Positions 1 to 12,205 are shown, counted from the stretch's first letter. The stretch is 64,000 nt of DNA from Bartonella apihabitans (GCF_030758755.1 NZ_CP132387.1:2638660-2702659), one strand, 5' to 3'. The notes: generated by a model from the sequence alone, not told the origin. Numbers and translations: made by a program.

Positions 1-612
1 TGACATAAAAACCCTGCGAAGCTGAAAGCCTTCTGACAAGAGGTCGGGTTCATCCTCGACGAGTGCGCGAATCGTAAAGTCACGATCGCCAATTCTAATT
101 TTGTCACCAATGTGAAGTTGAAGCCGGTCAAGCAAAAGTTTCTGGATAGCGACACCAAAATCACCAGAGCCACCAGAGCCACCAGAGCGTTTGACATCTT
201 TTCCGAACAGCTCGTTATTTGTGGCTTGAGGCGCGGTTTTCAATTTTCCATAAAGCGGGTAGAAGCTGTCGACAGCCTTAATTTCGACCAATGTGCCATC
301 ATTTGTATCGACACGTCGTGCCATCGACCGCATAAGAATATTTTCGGAAATTTTTCCTTGGGCTTTGAAAAATGCCAATTCTTTTTCATTTACTTCGCGC
401 TGTGTATGGCTGAAACGTAAGTCTCCAGCAAGAATAACCTGCCCCTGATTTTTGATTTCATTGCTGATATTTTTTGAAACGCCATCCACCCCGCCAATGG
501 CCGCAACCCCCAATGCAATCAGGCAAAGGAAAATATAAAATCCTTTAAGGCCGCTACGCATTTCTCTCAAACAGAAACGCCATGCCAGACAAAGTTCCTG
601 AAATCTTTTCAT
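1..612 (-). CDS. ABC transporter permease, FtsX/YbbP type (partial, cut by window edge)
   Basis: The gene reads leftward from an ATG at 612 and runs off the window, so only about 204 N-terminal residues are visible. They hold a short basic cytoplasmic start (MKRFQELCLAWRF), one transmembrane helix near residues 24-42, and an extracytoplasmic region typical of the MacB-like periplasmic domain of FtsX-type permeases. The start overlaps the stop of the ATPase gene by four bases (ATGA), so the two are translationally coupled and form one exporter of the YbbA-YbbP/LolCDE type, probably acting on lipids or lipoproteins. The substrate cannot be told from sequence. An odd glycine-serine stretch (SGGSGGSGGSG) is encoded by a perfect triple 9-base repeat at 162-188. 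Confidence 0.85.
   Translation of the reverse strand, partial: MKRFQELCLAWRFCLREMRSGLKGFYIFLCLIALGVAAIGGVDGVSKNISNEIKNQGQVILAGDLRFSHTQREVNEKELAFFKAQGKISENILMRSMARRVDTNDGTLVEIKAVDSFYPLYGKLKTAPQATNNELFGKDVKRSGGSGGSGDFGVAIQKLLLDRLQLHIGDKIRIGDRDFTIRALVEDEPDLLSEGFQLRRVFMS
162..188. repeat. Three perfect 9-bp tandem repeats inside the ABC permease gene
   Basis: The unit CACCAGAGC occurs three times head to tail at 162-170, 171-179 and 180-188. Read on the minus strand it adds Gly-Gly-Ser units to the extracytoplasmic loop of the permease without changing frame. The copy number could change by slippage. Confidence 0.9.
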
Positions 613-1298
613 GCCGGCATCACGCTTTCATTTTCGATAACGCCGTTTCTTACATGGATTTGACGTTGACAGCGTGCTGCAAGGCCAAGGTCGTGGGTAA
701 CAAGCACGGTCGTTAATCCATGTTCTTTTGCGCGTTTGAATATGAGGTCGGCGATTGTTTTGCCGGTGTCGGCATCAAGATTGCCTGTCGGTTCGTCGGC
801 AACCAGTATACGGGGATTGGGAGCGAGTGCGCGGGCAATGGCAACGCGCTGTTGTTCGCCACCTGATAATGTTGCGGGATAATGATGAAGCCGCCCGCCA
901 AGCCCGACGCTCTCGAGTTCTTTTTTTGCAATATCGAAGGCTTGCTGGTTTCCCGCAAGTTCAAGCGGAACGGCCGCATTTTCCCAAGCCGTCATATTGG
1001 GAATAAGTTGGAAGGACTGGAAAACAATGCCGATATTCTGCCCGCGAAAAATCGCGGCTTCATCCTCGTTCATTTTGTCTATGCGCGTATCCGCAATGGT
1101 TATTTCACCGCTATCGATTTTTTCAAGTCCGGCAAGTACCATAAGCAATGTCGATTTTCCGGAGCCGGAGGGGCCGACTATACCCACGGTTTCGCCTTGA
1201 TTTATCGTAAGTGACAATTCCTTTAAAACGTGAACGCGCGAGCTTCCTTCACCTAGAGTAAGATCGATATTTTTCAGTTTAACGAGTGAACTTGCCAC
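609..1298 (-). CDS. ABC transporter ATP-binding protein, YbbA/LolD family
   Basis: A 229-residue nucleotide-binding subunit. It shows a Walker A motif GPSGSGKST near residue 43, a Q-loop (VFQSFQLIP), the signature LSGGEQQR near residue 144, a Walker B ILVADEP and the switch histidine in LVTHD. Its length and the LolD-like spacing fit the exporter ATPases that pair with FtsX-type permeases. It should power the membrane subunit encoded immediately downstream, with which it overlaps by four bases. It is transcribed divergently from the GDSL esterase at 1372, a gene order found in many rhizobia for the YbbA/TesA locus. The substrate is unknown. The family call is secure. Confidence 0.93.
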   Translation of the reverse strand: MASSLVKLKNIDLTLGEGSSRVHVLKELSLTINQGETVGIVGPSGSGKSTLLMVLAGLEKIDSGEITIADTRIDKMNEDEAAIFRGQNIGIVFQSFQLIPNMTAWENAAVPLELAGNQQAFDIAKKELESVGLGGRLHHYPATLSGGEQQRVAIARALAPNPRILVADEPTGNLDADTGKTIADLIFKRAKEHGLTTVLVTHDLGLAARCQRQIHVRNGVIENESVMPA

Positions 1299-1371
1299 AA
1301 ATAACTCCTGTTCTTATGCCATAAGCTGATTTAAAATATAACTATACTTCTCGTAAAGGAATTGAGAAATA

Positions 1372-2091
1372 ATGTTGCGATCATTCATTTGCGCATTTAT
1401 CGGCCTTTCTTTTGGCTGCATTGCGAGTTTACCTCTATTTGCGGAAGAATCCGGCCAAATACAGGAACCGGCACGGGAAGACAGTGAAACAACAGTTCTT
1501 GACGATGATTTGACGCCGCCACGTCCGTTCCAGATTGTCGGATTTGGCGATAGTCTCATGGCGGGCTATAGGCTCCCCGTTGATAAATCTTATACCGCCG
1601 CGCTTGAAGCTGCCTTGCAGGCGAAAAATTATAATGTTTCAGTTATCAATGCTGGCGTTTCCGGCGATACAACAACAGGCGGGCGTGAACGTCTTGACTG
1701 GTCGGTACCCGAACAAACGGGGCTTGTCATTCTGGAGCTTGGTGCCAATGACATGTTGCGCGGCATAGACCCGAAAGTTACGGAAGAAAATCTCGATTTC
1801 ATGTTGTCCCGATTGAAAGAGCGTAAAATACCGGTCATATTTGTCGGTATGAAAAGTGCTCCCAACTATGGCAAAGAAAAAGCACAGCAATTCGAGTCGA
1901 TCTATCAACGTCTTGCCGATAAATATCGTGTCACCTTCTATCCTTTCTTTCTGGAAGGCGTAGCAGGGCATCCGGATCTGCAGTTGGACGATGGCAAACA
2001 TCCCAATGAAAAAGGCGTTGCTGTCATTGTCGAAAAAATGTTGCCAATGATTGAAAAGACATTGAATGAATTGGGCGTTCATCACCAATAA
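1372..2091 (+). CDS. GDSL/SGNH arylesterase, TesA-like (acyl-CoA thioesterase I / lysophospholipase L1)
   Basis: A 239-residue secreted hydrolase. The first 24 residues form a signal peptide (hydrophobic FICAFIGLSFGCIASLPLF, cleavage after AEE or nearby), followed by an acidic linker. The SGNH blocks are present: GDS with nucleophile Ser61, the block III signature GAND, and the catalytic Asp/His pair in DGKHPNE near the C-terminus. The family hydrolyses thioesters and simple esters of fatty acids in the periplasm. A good ribosome site (AAGGA) precedes the start. The gene diverges from the YbbA-type ATPase, a pairing also seen in E. coli (tesA next to ybbAP). The true substrate is not predictable from sequence. 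Confidence 0.9.
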   Translation: MLRSFICAFIGLSFGCIASLPLFAEESGQIQEPAREDSETTVLDDDLTPPRPFQIVGFGDSLMAGYRLPVDKSYTAALEAALQAKNYNVSVINAGVSGDTTTGGRERLDWSVPEQTGLVILELGANDMLRGIDPKVTEENLDFMLSRLKERKIPVIFVGMKSAPNYGKEKAQQFESIYQRLADKYRVTFYPFFLEGVAGHPDLQLDDGKHPNEKGVAVIVEKMLPMIEKTLNELGVHHQ

Positions 2092-2269
2092 TTTGGCATG
2101 AGTAAACAGGCATCGGTAAATCGGGCCTCTAACCATAGGGCAGACAAGAGAATTACCGGTAAATGTGTTAGCAAATTGTGTTATTCAGGGCTCGTATCAA
2201 TCAATAGATACCATTAAAACAGGAACTGGCGGGTAGAAATTCAAGAAGGAACTAGTAAACTTTCTCGTT

Positions 2270-2773
2270 ATGCCGATTATCAATCTTCATAAGGAACATC
2301 CATTGGACGACGGGCGCCAATCAGAAAAAGCCCTGATGGTTCGCCACGGCGTTCAAAGGCTTTTTTTGCGACTTGGTATTCCCGTTTTAAGCGAGTTGCC
2401 ACTTGCCGACGGAAGACGGGCCGACCTTGTCGGAATCACACGGAAAGGCGAAGTGATTATCGTCGAGATCAAATCGTCGATAGGCGATTTGAAAGCCGAT
2501 CATAAATGGCCGGATTACCGGATACATTGCGACCGCCTTTATTTTGCCAGTCACAACGAAGTCCCGATGGAACTTTTCCCTGAAGATTGCGGGTTTATTC
2601 TGGCAGATGGTTTTGACGGCTATATTATGCGGGAGGCGCCGGAACATCGAATGTCGGCGGCAACACGCAAAGCTGTTATGTTGCGCTTTTCGAGAGTTGC
2701 AGCGCGGAGACTTACCCGCGCTGAACTCGAAGGGTTTGATCTTGCGGGCGATGATGACGAAAAGGCCGGATGA
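2270..2773 (+). CDS. mmcB: MmcB family DNA repair protein (PD-(D/E)XK nuclease fold)
   Basis: A 167-residue protein of the alphaproteobacterial MmcB family (COG5321). The core reads RRADLVGITRKGEVIIVEIK, in which the Asp and the Glu-x-Lys match the active-site pattern of the PD-(D/E)XK nuclease superfamily. This is followed by the conserved DWP-type segment (KWPDYRIHCDRLYFA). Caulobacter MmcB is linked to the SOS response and DNA damage repair. No signal peptide or membrane segment is seen, so it is cytoplasmic. It stands alone, converging with actR. No LexA operator could be recognised upstream by eye. Confidence 0.85.
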   Translation: MPIINLHKEHPLDDGRQSEKALMVRHGVQRLFLRLGIPVLSELPLADGRRADLVGITRKGEVIIVEIKSSIGDLKADHKWPDYRIHCDRLYFASHNEVPMELFPEDCGFILADGFDGYIMREAPEHRMSAATRKAVMLRFSRVAARRLTRAELEGFDLAGDDDEKAG

Positions 2774-2979
2774 ATTCACGGAAAATCGGAAATTCAGCCG
2801 TTTTACCTCATAATAATTCTATAGATTCTCGGGCAATTCCGGACATTCTTGGTGACAAGGTTTCGGCAAAAGATTGCGTGCCAGAATAATCGATATTTAT
2901 CAGAGTCGCACTGGCATTAGAGCAGTACCGGCGCAGAAGTGCCAAGCGGCATTCCGGTTTTCGTCGCGATAATTTAATT

Positions 2980-3540
2980 TCAGCGCGGTGCACGCTTTGC
3001 CAGAATGCGTTGCAAGGTGCGCCGATGCATGTTGAGCCGGCGTGCCGTTTCAGAAACATTGCGGTCACACATTTCGTAGACGCGTTGAATGTGTTCCCAG
3101 CGTACCCGGTCTGCCGACATGGGATTTTCGGGAACTGGAGCTTTTTCACCGGCATGACGGGTAAGGGCTCCGAATATGTCATCCGCATCGGCAGGCTTGG
3201 AGAGATAGTCGATTGCTCCGAGTTTCACAGCATTGACAGCCGAAGCAATGTTGCCGTAACCGGTCAATACAATCATATGGGTGTCGGGGCGGATTTTTCG
3301 AATTTCTTCAATAACATCAAGACCATTGCCATCGCCCAATTTCAGATCGACCACAGCATAAGCCGGTGGACTATGGCGTACATTGGCAATCCCGTCCTGC
3401 ACTGATTCGGCCGTCGTCACGGTGAAACCGCGTGCTTCCATAGCGCGCGCCAAACGATGAAGAAACGGCTTGTCGTCGTCAACCAGAAGCAATGAAGCGT
3501 CAGCTCCGATTGCGTTCTGATCATGTGCAGTATCAGTCAT
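2980..3540 (-). CDS. actR: Redox response regulator ActR (RegA/PrrA family)
   Basis: A 186-residue two-domain regulator. The receiver domain carries the acidic pocket (LLVDDD at 18-23), the phospho-acceptor Asp65 in VVDLKLGDG, the conserved Thr in VLTGYG and Lys in SKPAD. A proline-rich linker leads to a Fis-type helix-turn-helix (NVSETARRLNMHRRTLQRIL) that is almost invariant in the RegA/ActR/PrrA group. The protein should receive phosphate from ActS, encoded 83 bases upstream on the same strand, and adjust respiration, CO2 or nitrogen metabolism and acid tolerance to redox state. The ccm operon later in this window belongs to the kind of respiratory function controlled by such systems, though no binding site was identified there. 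Confidence 0.95.
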   Translation of the reverse strand: MTDTAHDQNAIGADASLLLVDDDKPFLHRLARAMEARGFTVTTAESVQDGIANVRHSPPAYAVVDLKLGDGNGLDVIEEIRKIRPDTHMIVLTGYGNIASAVNAVKLGAIDYLSKPADADDIFGALTRHAGEKAPVPENPMSADRVRWEHIQRVYEMCDRNVSETARRLNMHRRTLQRILAKRAPR

Positions 3541-3623
3541 GCAATGTCCTTTATCCGGTCGTTTTGAAAATGTACCTTCTGGTTGTCAACATTAGCCTTG
3601 ACTGCGACAAAATGTCAAATCAT

Positions 3624-4934
3624 CTAGGACTTGGTTAAGCCCTTTCGACTCCACGCCAGATAAACCTCTGCACCGAACTGTTTTTTCGGACTATTTCTGA
3701 AACGCAAGACTGCCCCCGATCTTTCGAGAAGTGTTTTGGCAATAAACAATCCAAGCCCCAATCCTCCGCCTTGACTATCTGTATGACGGCTTGTGGTATA
3801 AGGTTCGCCGATACGATCAAGAATAGACGGTTCATAACCATGTCCATCGTCGATAATGGTGAGGGCTACATATTTTTCATTCCATTTATATTGGATGATG
3901 ACTTTGCTGCGCGCAAAATCGACGGCATTTTCCAACAGATTGCCAAGGCCATAAAGTATGCCGGGGTTTCTTGGAAAAACCGGTTCTTCGCCAATTGTTT
4001 CACCCTTTTCGGTAACAATATCGATGCCGAATTCGCGAAGCGGTTCCGAAACTTCTTCTAGAAGTTCGAGAAGAGTGAGATGTGAAAGATGTTCTTCACC
4101 TTCACTGGAAAGTGTTGTCAGACGTTTCAATATGTTCCGGCATCGTTCGGTCTGGCTTAACAGAAGACGCAAATCGTCGCCAATGTCCGGATCATCTTTT
4201 AATCCGTTATACATTTCCTTGACGACGAGCTGGATTGTTGCAAGCGGAGTGCCGAGTTCGTGGGCCGCCGCAGCAGCAAGGCCATCCAGTTCGGATAAAT
4301 GTTTTTCGTGCTGCATAATAAGTTCTGTCGCGCTCAATGCATCGGCGAGACTTCGGGTTTCTTCTGCAACCCTATAGCCATAAGATGTCGTGAAAAGGAG
4401 CGAGGAAACAATTGCCGTCCAGATACCGTCAACGAGAAGCCTTGGCGTTTCAATCGTTCGTCCGGAATACCAGGGTAAAGGTTCCGAATAAGTCGAGAGG
4501 AAACTTGCCAGAATGATAACCAGAAAATTGAGGAAAATAATGTGTTTTCCGGGGAGAGACGTTGCGGATATGACCGCCGGAGCAATCAATAAAACCGAGA
4601 AGGGGTTTTGCAGACCGCCTGTCAGATAAAGCAAAGCGGCATATTGTAAAATATCGACACCCAGAATGGCCGTAGCAACATTGGAAGATAACCGGTCATT
4701 GATCGAATAAAAGAATGTCAGAAAAATATTGAGCCAGATGGATGCGGCGATCAATATTGCGCAAGGGACAATCGGGAACTTGAATCCGAGATAGACGGAA
4801 ACAAAAGCAATTGTTATCGTCTGGCTAAAAATTGCAAGCCAGCGGATGCGAATAAGCGTTGTCGAACGCAAGCGGCGCGAATAGGTGGATGTGCGTCGAA
4901 AAAATTCCTTTTCCATCAATTTTGCCTTTGCCAA
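3624..4934 (-). CDS. actS: Redox sensor histidine kinase ActS (RegB/PrrB family)
   Basis: A 436-residue membrane kinase with about six N-terminal transmembrane helices (residues 30-190). The GGLQNPF heptapeptide at 106-112 matches the ubiquinone-binding motif of RegB. The H-box is AAAAHELGTP with His225, and Cys265 in ERCRNIL falls at the same number as the redox-active cysteine of Rhodobacter RegB. The C-terminal ATPase domain shows the N-box (LLENAVDFA), G1 (DDGHGYEP) and G2 (GGGLGLGLF). Together these indicate an intact quinone- and thiol-sensing kinase that phosphorylates ActR. An alternative start (MEKEFF) lies six residues in. Confidence 0.95.
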   Translation of the reverse strand: MAKAKLMEKEFFRRTSTYSRRLRSTTLIRIRWLAIFSQTITIAFVSVYLGFKFPIVPCAILIAASIWLNIFLTFFYSINDRLSSNVATAILGVDILQYAALLYLTGGLQNPFSVLLIAPAVISATSLPGKHIIFLNFLVIILASFLSTYSEPLPWYSGRTIETPRLLVDGIWTAIVSSLLFTTSYGYRVAEETRSLADALSATELIMQHEKHLSELDGLAAAAAHELGTPLATIQLVVKEMYNGLKDDPDIGDDLRLLLSQTERCRNILKRLTTLSSEGEEHLSHLTLLELLEEVSEPLREFGIDIVTEKGETIGEEPVFPRNPGILYGLGNLLENAVDFARSKVIIQYKWNEKYVALTIIDDGHGYEPSILDRIGEPYTTSRHTDSQGGGLGLGLFIAKTLLERSGAVLRFRNSPKKQFGAEVYLAWSRKGLTKS

Positions 4935-5032
4935 TTTTGCCTTTGCGAAGTGAGCTTATCTCTTTATTCGGAAAACCGGTTAAACGAAAAGATGTTCTTT
5001 CATAATGTTTAAAACCGATATCGGGCTTCATT

Positions 5033-7543
5033 TCAACTGCCGCGCGGTTTTGCACGCCGCGTCGGGAGTGCAGAAAGCGGGTCTTCCGGCCATGGGTGTT
5101 TCGGGTAACGCCCGCGCATTTCAGCCCTTACATCAGCCCATGAACCGCGCCAGAAGCCCGGCAAATCACGGGTGATTTGAATTGGCCTTTGGGAAGGGGA
5201 AAGAAGTTCGAGAACAAGCGGTATATGTCCATCGGCAATGGAAGGATGTTGACCGAGCCCGAATAATTCCTGAACACGAACAGAGATGAGAGGTGCTTCT
5301 CCTTCATAATTGATCGGAATGTGAGACCCTGTCGGTACGGTAAAATGGGTGGGGGCTTTTTTGTCTATTTCGTTTTGAAGCTGATAAGGCACAAGCGATA
5401 TAAGCCCATTATAAATGACTTTGTTATTTATTCCGTCGATCCAGGCTTTTCCTTCAAGAAATGGCAACAGCCAGTCGTCGAGCTTTTTTAAAAGTTCCTC
5501 ATCCGACATATCAGGCCATGGTTCGCCCAAACCACGATGTAACCATTGAAGACGGTGTCTTAATGCAATAGTTTCTTTTGTCCATGGGAGGAGATCAAGT
5601 CCGTGATAGCGTATAGCCTTGATCACAGCGTGATCGGCTTCTTCACCCGAGGGGAGGGGAAGCGGTTTTTCGCTTAAATTGATTGCTCCAAGTTTTTGAA
5701 TTTCTCTTGCACGGAAAGAACGCGATTGCACATCGAAAGAAAGGTCTCTGTGGCGTTCTATTTTATCAGCGAGTACGTTGCGGATTGTTTCTTCGTCGAT
5801 TTTTGCAGCGGCAAGAACACGCGCCTCTTCGGCTTTACCCATTATTTCGGCAACCACGAGATAATCCTCTTTGAAAAGGCATGAAAATTCATCCACTGCA
5901 ACGCCTCGCCCATTGGCAAGCAGAAAACGCCCCTTGTTGCCCCTTGCTTTTGCAACACGGTCAGGCCAGGCAAAAAGTAGGAGCCGCCCTGCTTGATCGA
6001 CAGAAAGCGTGGCCGAATTTTCAAACCCGACTTTGCTATAAGGCTCGCTCTCAGGCGATTGTCCTTTGGCAAATTGTCCGTTAACAAGGCGTTGCACGAG
6101 CAAGCGCGCTTTTTTTGCCCGATCGGATTGATCGGTGCGGAATTTTTCAATTCTGCGCCCGATATCGTCGTCGTTTCCACCAAGGCCCCGTTCTGTCAAT
6201 ATCACGGCAATCTCGCTCGCCAAGCGGGTCTCTTCTATGGTCTTTGTTTTGATAAGCATGGCAGAAAGACGCACCGGCAAAGCCGTTTCACGCATCTTTT
6301 TTCCGATTGGTGTGATGCGGCCGGTTTCATCAATTGCATCAAGTTTTTTTAACAATTCGCGTGCTTCAACGATTTGCGGTTTTGGCGGCGGGTCAAGAAA
6401 AACAAGCTTTGATAAATCGGTAATTCCGAAGGCAGCACTATCAAGCACAAGGTTGGAAAGATCGGCTGAAAATATTTCGGGTGTCTGGAAATCCTGAAGC
6501 GAGGAGGTTTGTCCTTCATGCCAAAGGCGCACAGCAATGCCACGCGCCGTTCTTCCCGCACGACCGGCGCGCTGGTCGACCGAAGCGCGCGAAGCTCTCA
6601 CTGTTTCAAGTCTTGTAACACCTGTTGAAGGTTCAAAAACCGGCACACGTGAAAGTCCGCTATCAATAACAACGCCGATACCGTCAATGGTGAGCGACGT
6701 TTCGGCAATGGAGGTTGCAAGAACCACTTTACGGTGCCCCTCGTCAGCGGGTTTAATTGCTATATCCTGTTCTTTAATGTCCATTGCTCCGTAAAGAGGC
6801 GCGATAATGGTATTTTTATCTACCTTGTCGGCAAGTAATTGTGCGGTTTTTTTTATTTCTCTTTGTCCGGGAAGAAAGGCGAGAATACTTTCAGACTGTG
6901 ACGACAGCCAATGACGGATGGCTTTTGCCATAGCTTCTTCGATAGAGTCTGTGGCCTTTCGTGGTTGATAGACAATATCGACGGGAAAGCTTCGCCCTTT
7001 TGATTCAATCAAAGAGGCTCCCTGAAGGACACTGGCAATTCTTGCTCCATCAAGTGTTGCCGACATAACAAGAATTTTCAAATCGGGGCGCAACCCCTCC
7101 ATTATATCAAGCGTCAATGCCAAACCGAAATCGGCATCAAGACTACGCTCATGAAATTCGTCAAACAAAACGGCTGCTACCGACGATAATTCGGGATCGT
7201 CCAGAACCATGCGTGAATATACGCCCTCGGTTACCACAACAATGCGCGTGTTTTTGGAGATTTTTTTATCAAAGCGCATGAGATAGCCGACAGTCTCACC
7301 GATTTTTTCACCAAGGCGGGATGCCATTTGTCGTGCTGCAGCACGTGCCGCCAAGCGCCTTGGCTCAAGCAGGATGATTTTTTTATTTTTGCACCAATCC
7401 TGTTTTAACAGATGAAGTGGCATGAGCGTGGTTTTGCCAGCACCCGGCGGGGCAACGAGAACAGCTTTGCCATTCGAACCGAGAGCTTTGTCAAGTTCGG
7501 GAAGTGCTTCGGTAACTGGAAGGCTTGTGTCGTCTGCGGTCAT
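5033..7543 (-). CDS. hrpB: ATP-dependent helicase HrpB
   Basis: A DEAH-box helicase of 836 residues from the ATG at 7543. A longer reading to 7618 adds 25 residues unlike the family, so the MTADDT start is preferred although neither start has a strong ribosome site. Visible motifs are I (APPGAGKTT), II (DEFH), III (SATLD), and VI (QRAGRAGR), then the helicase-associated region and the HrpB C-terminal domain, ending in the typical WPEDPL...RRAKPRG tail. HrpB proteins are cytoplasmic RNA helicases of uncertain target. It sits upstream of actS with about 100 bases between and diverges from the ornithine-cyclodeaminase-like gene. Confidence 0.93.
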   Translation of the reverse strand: MTADDTSLPVTEALPELDKALGSNGKAVLVAPPGAGKTTLMPLHLLKQDWCKNKKIILLEPRRLAARAAARQMASRLGEKIGETVGYLMRFDKKISKNTRIVVVTEGVYSRMVLDDPELSSVAAVLFDEFHERSLDADFGLALTLDIMEGLRPDLKILVMSATLDGARIASVLQGASLIESKGRSFPVDIVYQPRKATDSIEEAMAKAIRHWLSSQSESILAFLPGQREIKKTAQLLADKVDKNTIIAPLYGAMDIKEQDIAIKPADEGHRKVVLATSIAETSLTIDGIGVVIDSGLSRVPVFEPSTGVTRLETVRASRASVDQRAGRAGRTARGIAVRLWHEGQTSSLQDFQTPEIFSADLSNLVLDSAAFGITDLSKLVFLDPPPKPQIVEARELLKKLDAIDETGRITPIGKKMRETALPVRLSAMLIKTKTIEETRLASEIAVILTERGLGGNDDDIGRRIEKFRTDQSDRAKKARLLVQRLVNGQFAKGQSPESEPYSKVGFENSATLSVDQAGRLLLFAWPDRVAKARGNKGRFLLANGRGVAVDEFSCLFKEDYLVVAEIMGKAEEARVLAAAKIDEETIRNVLADKIERHRDLSFDVQSRSFRAREIQKLGAINLSEKPLPLPSGEEADHAVIKAIRYHGLDLLPWTKETIALRHRLQWLHRGLGEPWPDMSDEELLKKLDDWLLPFLEGKAWIDGINNKVIYNGLISLVPYQLQNEIDKKAPTHFTVPTGSHIPINYEGEAPLISVRVQELFGLGQHPSIADGHIPLVLELLSPSQRPIQITRDLPGFWRGSWADVRAEMRGRYPKHPWPEDPLSALPTRRAKPRGS

Positions 7544-7690
7544 AAGGTGTTTGTGGATAATTGTTGGCTGATCTTGAATGTGAACAAAAGAAATAGACTT
7601 TCGCATGCGAAATGCCAATAAATAAAACAGTGCCGATAGTTAAAACGTTGGAGGCGCTAAAAAAACGATCGGGGAGTTTTAAAACATATT

Positions 7691-8685
7691 ATGGATAGGC
7701 TGAACGCCAACAGAAACGAAACAGCAGACGCTTTGCCATTCAAAGAGCTGATTGATGCACTGGACAAAGGTTTTGCTATGGGGTGTGCCAAGCCCGAGCG
7801 CCAACATCTGAAATTGGGAAAAAACAAAGCAACCCGCCGATCATGTTGTTGATGCCGGCCTGGACAAACCCGGAAGTTGGAAAACAATTTCTGGGCGTGA
7901 AAATTGTCAATGTTTTCCCTGATAACCGTTTGAAAAATCTACCCGGTCTCACGTCGACTTATATCCTTTATGATGGCGATACAGGCGAAGAACTGGCAAT
8001 TTTTGACGGCAATACATTGACTGCCAGACGAACGGCGGCAACATCGGCTTTGGCAGCGCGTTATCTATCCTCGCCACAATCGGAGAAATTGGCTATTATC
8101 GGTGCCGGTGAAGTTGCACAATTATTGGCTGATGCATTTTCTGCTGTCCGGCCTATCAAGAAAATAAGCATCTGGAACCGGACGAAAAAATCCGCTGAAA
8201 AATTGGGAAAACAGCTTGAAGATGCAGGCTTTTCTGTAACCATAGCAGATACAGCCGAAGAGGCAGTCAACGGGGCGGATATTATCTCGGCAGCCACACT
8301 TTCAAATGAACCGGTTATTCACAAATATTGGGTAAAGAAGGGCGCCCATGTTGATCTTATCGGTGCTTTCACGCCGCAGATGCGTGAAGCTGATGATGAT
8401 CTGATACGCCACGCCAAACTTTATATCGATACAGCCGAGGCGCTTGAAGAGGCGGGCGATTTATGTATTCCGATCGGCAATGGCACAATAAAAAAGGGCG
8501 ATATCCTAGCGACATTGAGCGACCTTGCTTTGTCAAAAGAACCGCCGGAACGAGGCAATGACGATATCACTCTGTTCAAGGCAGTAGGGTCTGCTCTTAC
8601 AGATCTTTATGCTGCAACACTTGCTTTTGAAACATTGTCTGAACGCCGTCGGGGTGAGAAAAATATTCGAGAGGAGAAAATATGA
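7691..8685 (+). pseudogene. Ornithine cyclodeaminase / mu-crystallin family gene, one-base frameshift
   Basis: The family's full-length protein (about 331 residues here) is split. From the ATG at 7691 the first part reads ...ALPFKELIDALDKGF...HLKLGK. After an A6 run at 7819-7824 the frame needs one extra base to continue as KQSNPPIMLLMPAWT and then the NAD(P)-binding Rossmann region (AIIGAGEVAQLLADAF) and the substrate region through 8685. As written, translation from 7691 stops at 7850, and a product starting at 7783 would lack the substrate-binding N-terminus. Family members deaminate ornithine to proline or reduce cyclic imino acids such as pyrroline-2-carboxylate. The stop overlaps the RidA-family start by four bases, which suits an imine-handling operon. 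The lesion may be a sequencing artefact. Confidence 0.88.
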
Positions 8686-9035
8686 CGATAAAACGTATTG
8701 ATGCGAATAAGAGGATGAGCGAAGCCGTTATCTATAACGGTATGGTTTTTCTTTCAGGACAGGTCGGGAGCCCCGGAAAAACCACCAGAGAACAAACAAT
8801 CGAGGCGCTCGCGTCAATCGATCAATTGTTAGCAAAGGCAGGAACCGATAAATCCCGTTTATTATCCGCAACAATCTGGCTTGCCGATATGGTGGATTTC
8901 GACATTATGAACGAGGTTTGGGAAGCATGGTTGGAAAAAGGCGCGGCTCCGACAAGAGCAACCTGTGAAGCGCAACTTGCTTCTCCTCTCTATCGTGTGG
9001 AAATAATTGTCACGGCCGCATTGGAAAAAAATTAA
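8682..9035 (+). CDS. RidA/YjgF family enamine/imine deaminase
   Basis: A 117-residue single-domain protein of the RidA (YjgF/YER057c/UK114) superfamily. Visible are the N-terminal YNGMVFLSGQVG strand, the central helix region, and the active-site arginine in APTRATCEAQLA near residue 91, followed by the conserved VEIIVTA strand. RidA proteins form trimers and release ammonia from reactive 2-aminoacrylate or other imines. The ATGA overlap with the preceding cyclodeaminase-like gene couples their translation and suggests that it clears imine intermediates made by that enzyme. The size is closer to the YoaB-like subgroup than to E. coli RidA. The exact substrate is open. Confidence 0.9.
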   Translation: MTIKRIDANKRMSEAVIYNGMVFLSGQVGSPGKTTREQTIEALASIDQLLAKAGTDKSRLLSATIWLADMVDFDIMNEVWEAWLEKGAAPTRATCEAQLASPLYRVEIIVTAALEKN

Positions 9036-9071
9036 CGGAATGATTGCTTTTTAAAGTCCGGATTTTTTAAA

Positions 9072-9095
9072 GCCCCGAAGACAAATATTCGGGGC
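9072..9095 (+). terminator. Hairpin downstream of the RidA-family gene
   Basis: GCCCCGAA at 9072-9079 pairs perfectly with TTCGGGGC at 9088-9095 around an 8-base loop. It lies 37 bases after the stop. The tail is A-rich rather than a clear T run, so it is a weak intrinsic terminator or a processing hairpin. Confidence 0.45.
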
Positions 9096-12075
<2,980 letters not shown>

Positions 12076-12205
12076 CCGGTGTGAAACAGGCCGGAAAACT
12101 TGAAACGCCGGAAATGAACAACAGTTGATGAAAGTTTCCGGCACATAAACGGCACTTTTCAAATTCGGGTTAAACCGCCTTTTTCTTATAAAACTTTTTC
12201 AAAAG

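Noticed and set aside
112..420. Plus-strand open frame of 102 codons at the left edge
   Set aside because: It lies antisense to the clearly conserved FtsX-type permease and has no family similarity.
7552..7560. DnaA box (TTATCCACA on the minus strand) just upstream of the chosen hrpB start
   Set aside because: A single 9-base match without AT-rich DNA or partner boxes is expected by chance in a genome; the origin candidate is better supported at 63.3 kb.
9072..9095. CRISPR-like or mobile repeat at the hairpin after the RidA-family gene
   Set aside because: Only one copy was seen; it is a single hairpin. No CRISPR array, insertion sequence or transposase was found anywhere in the window.
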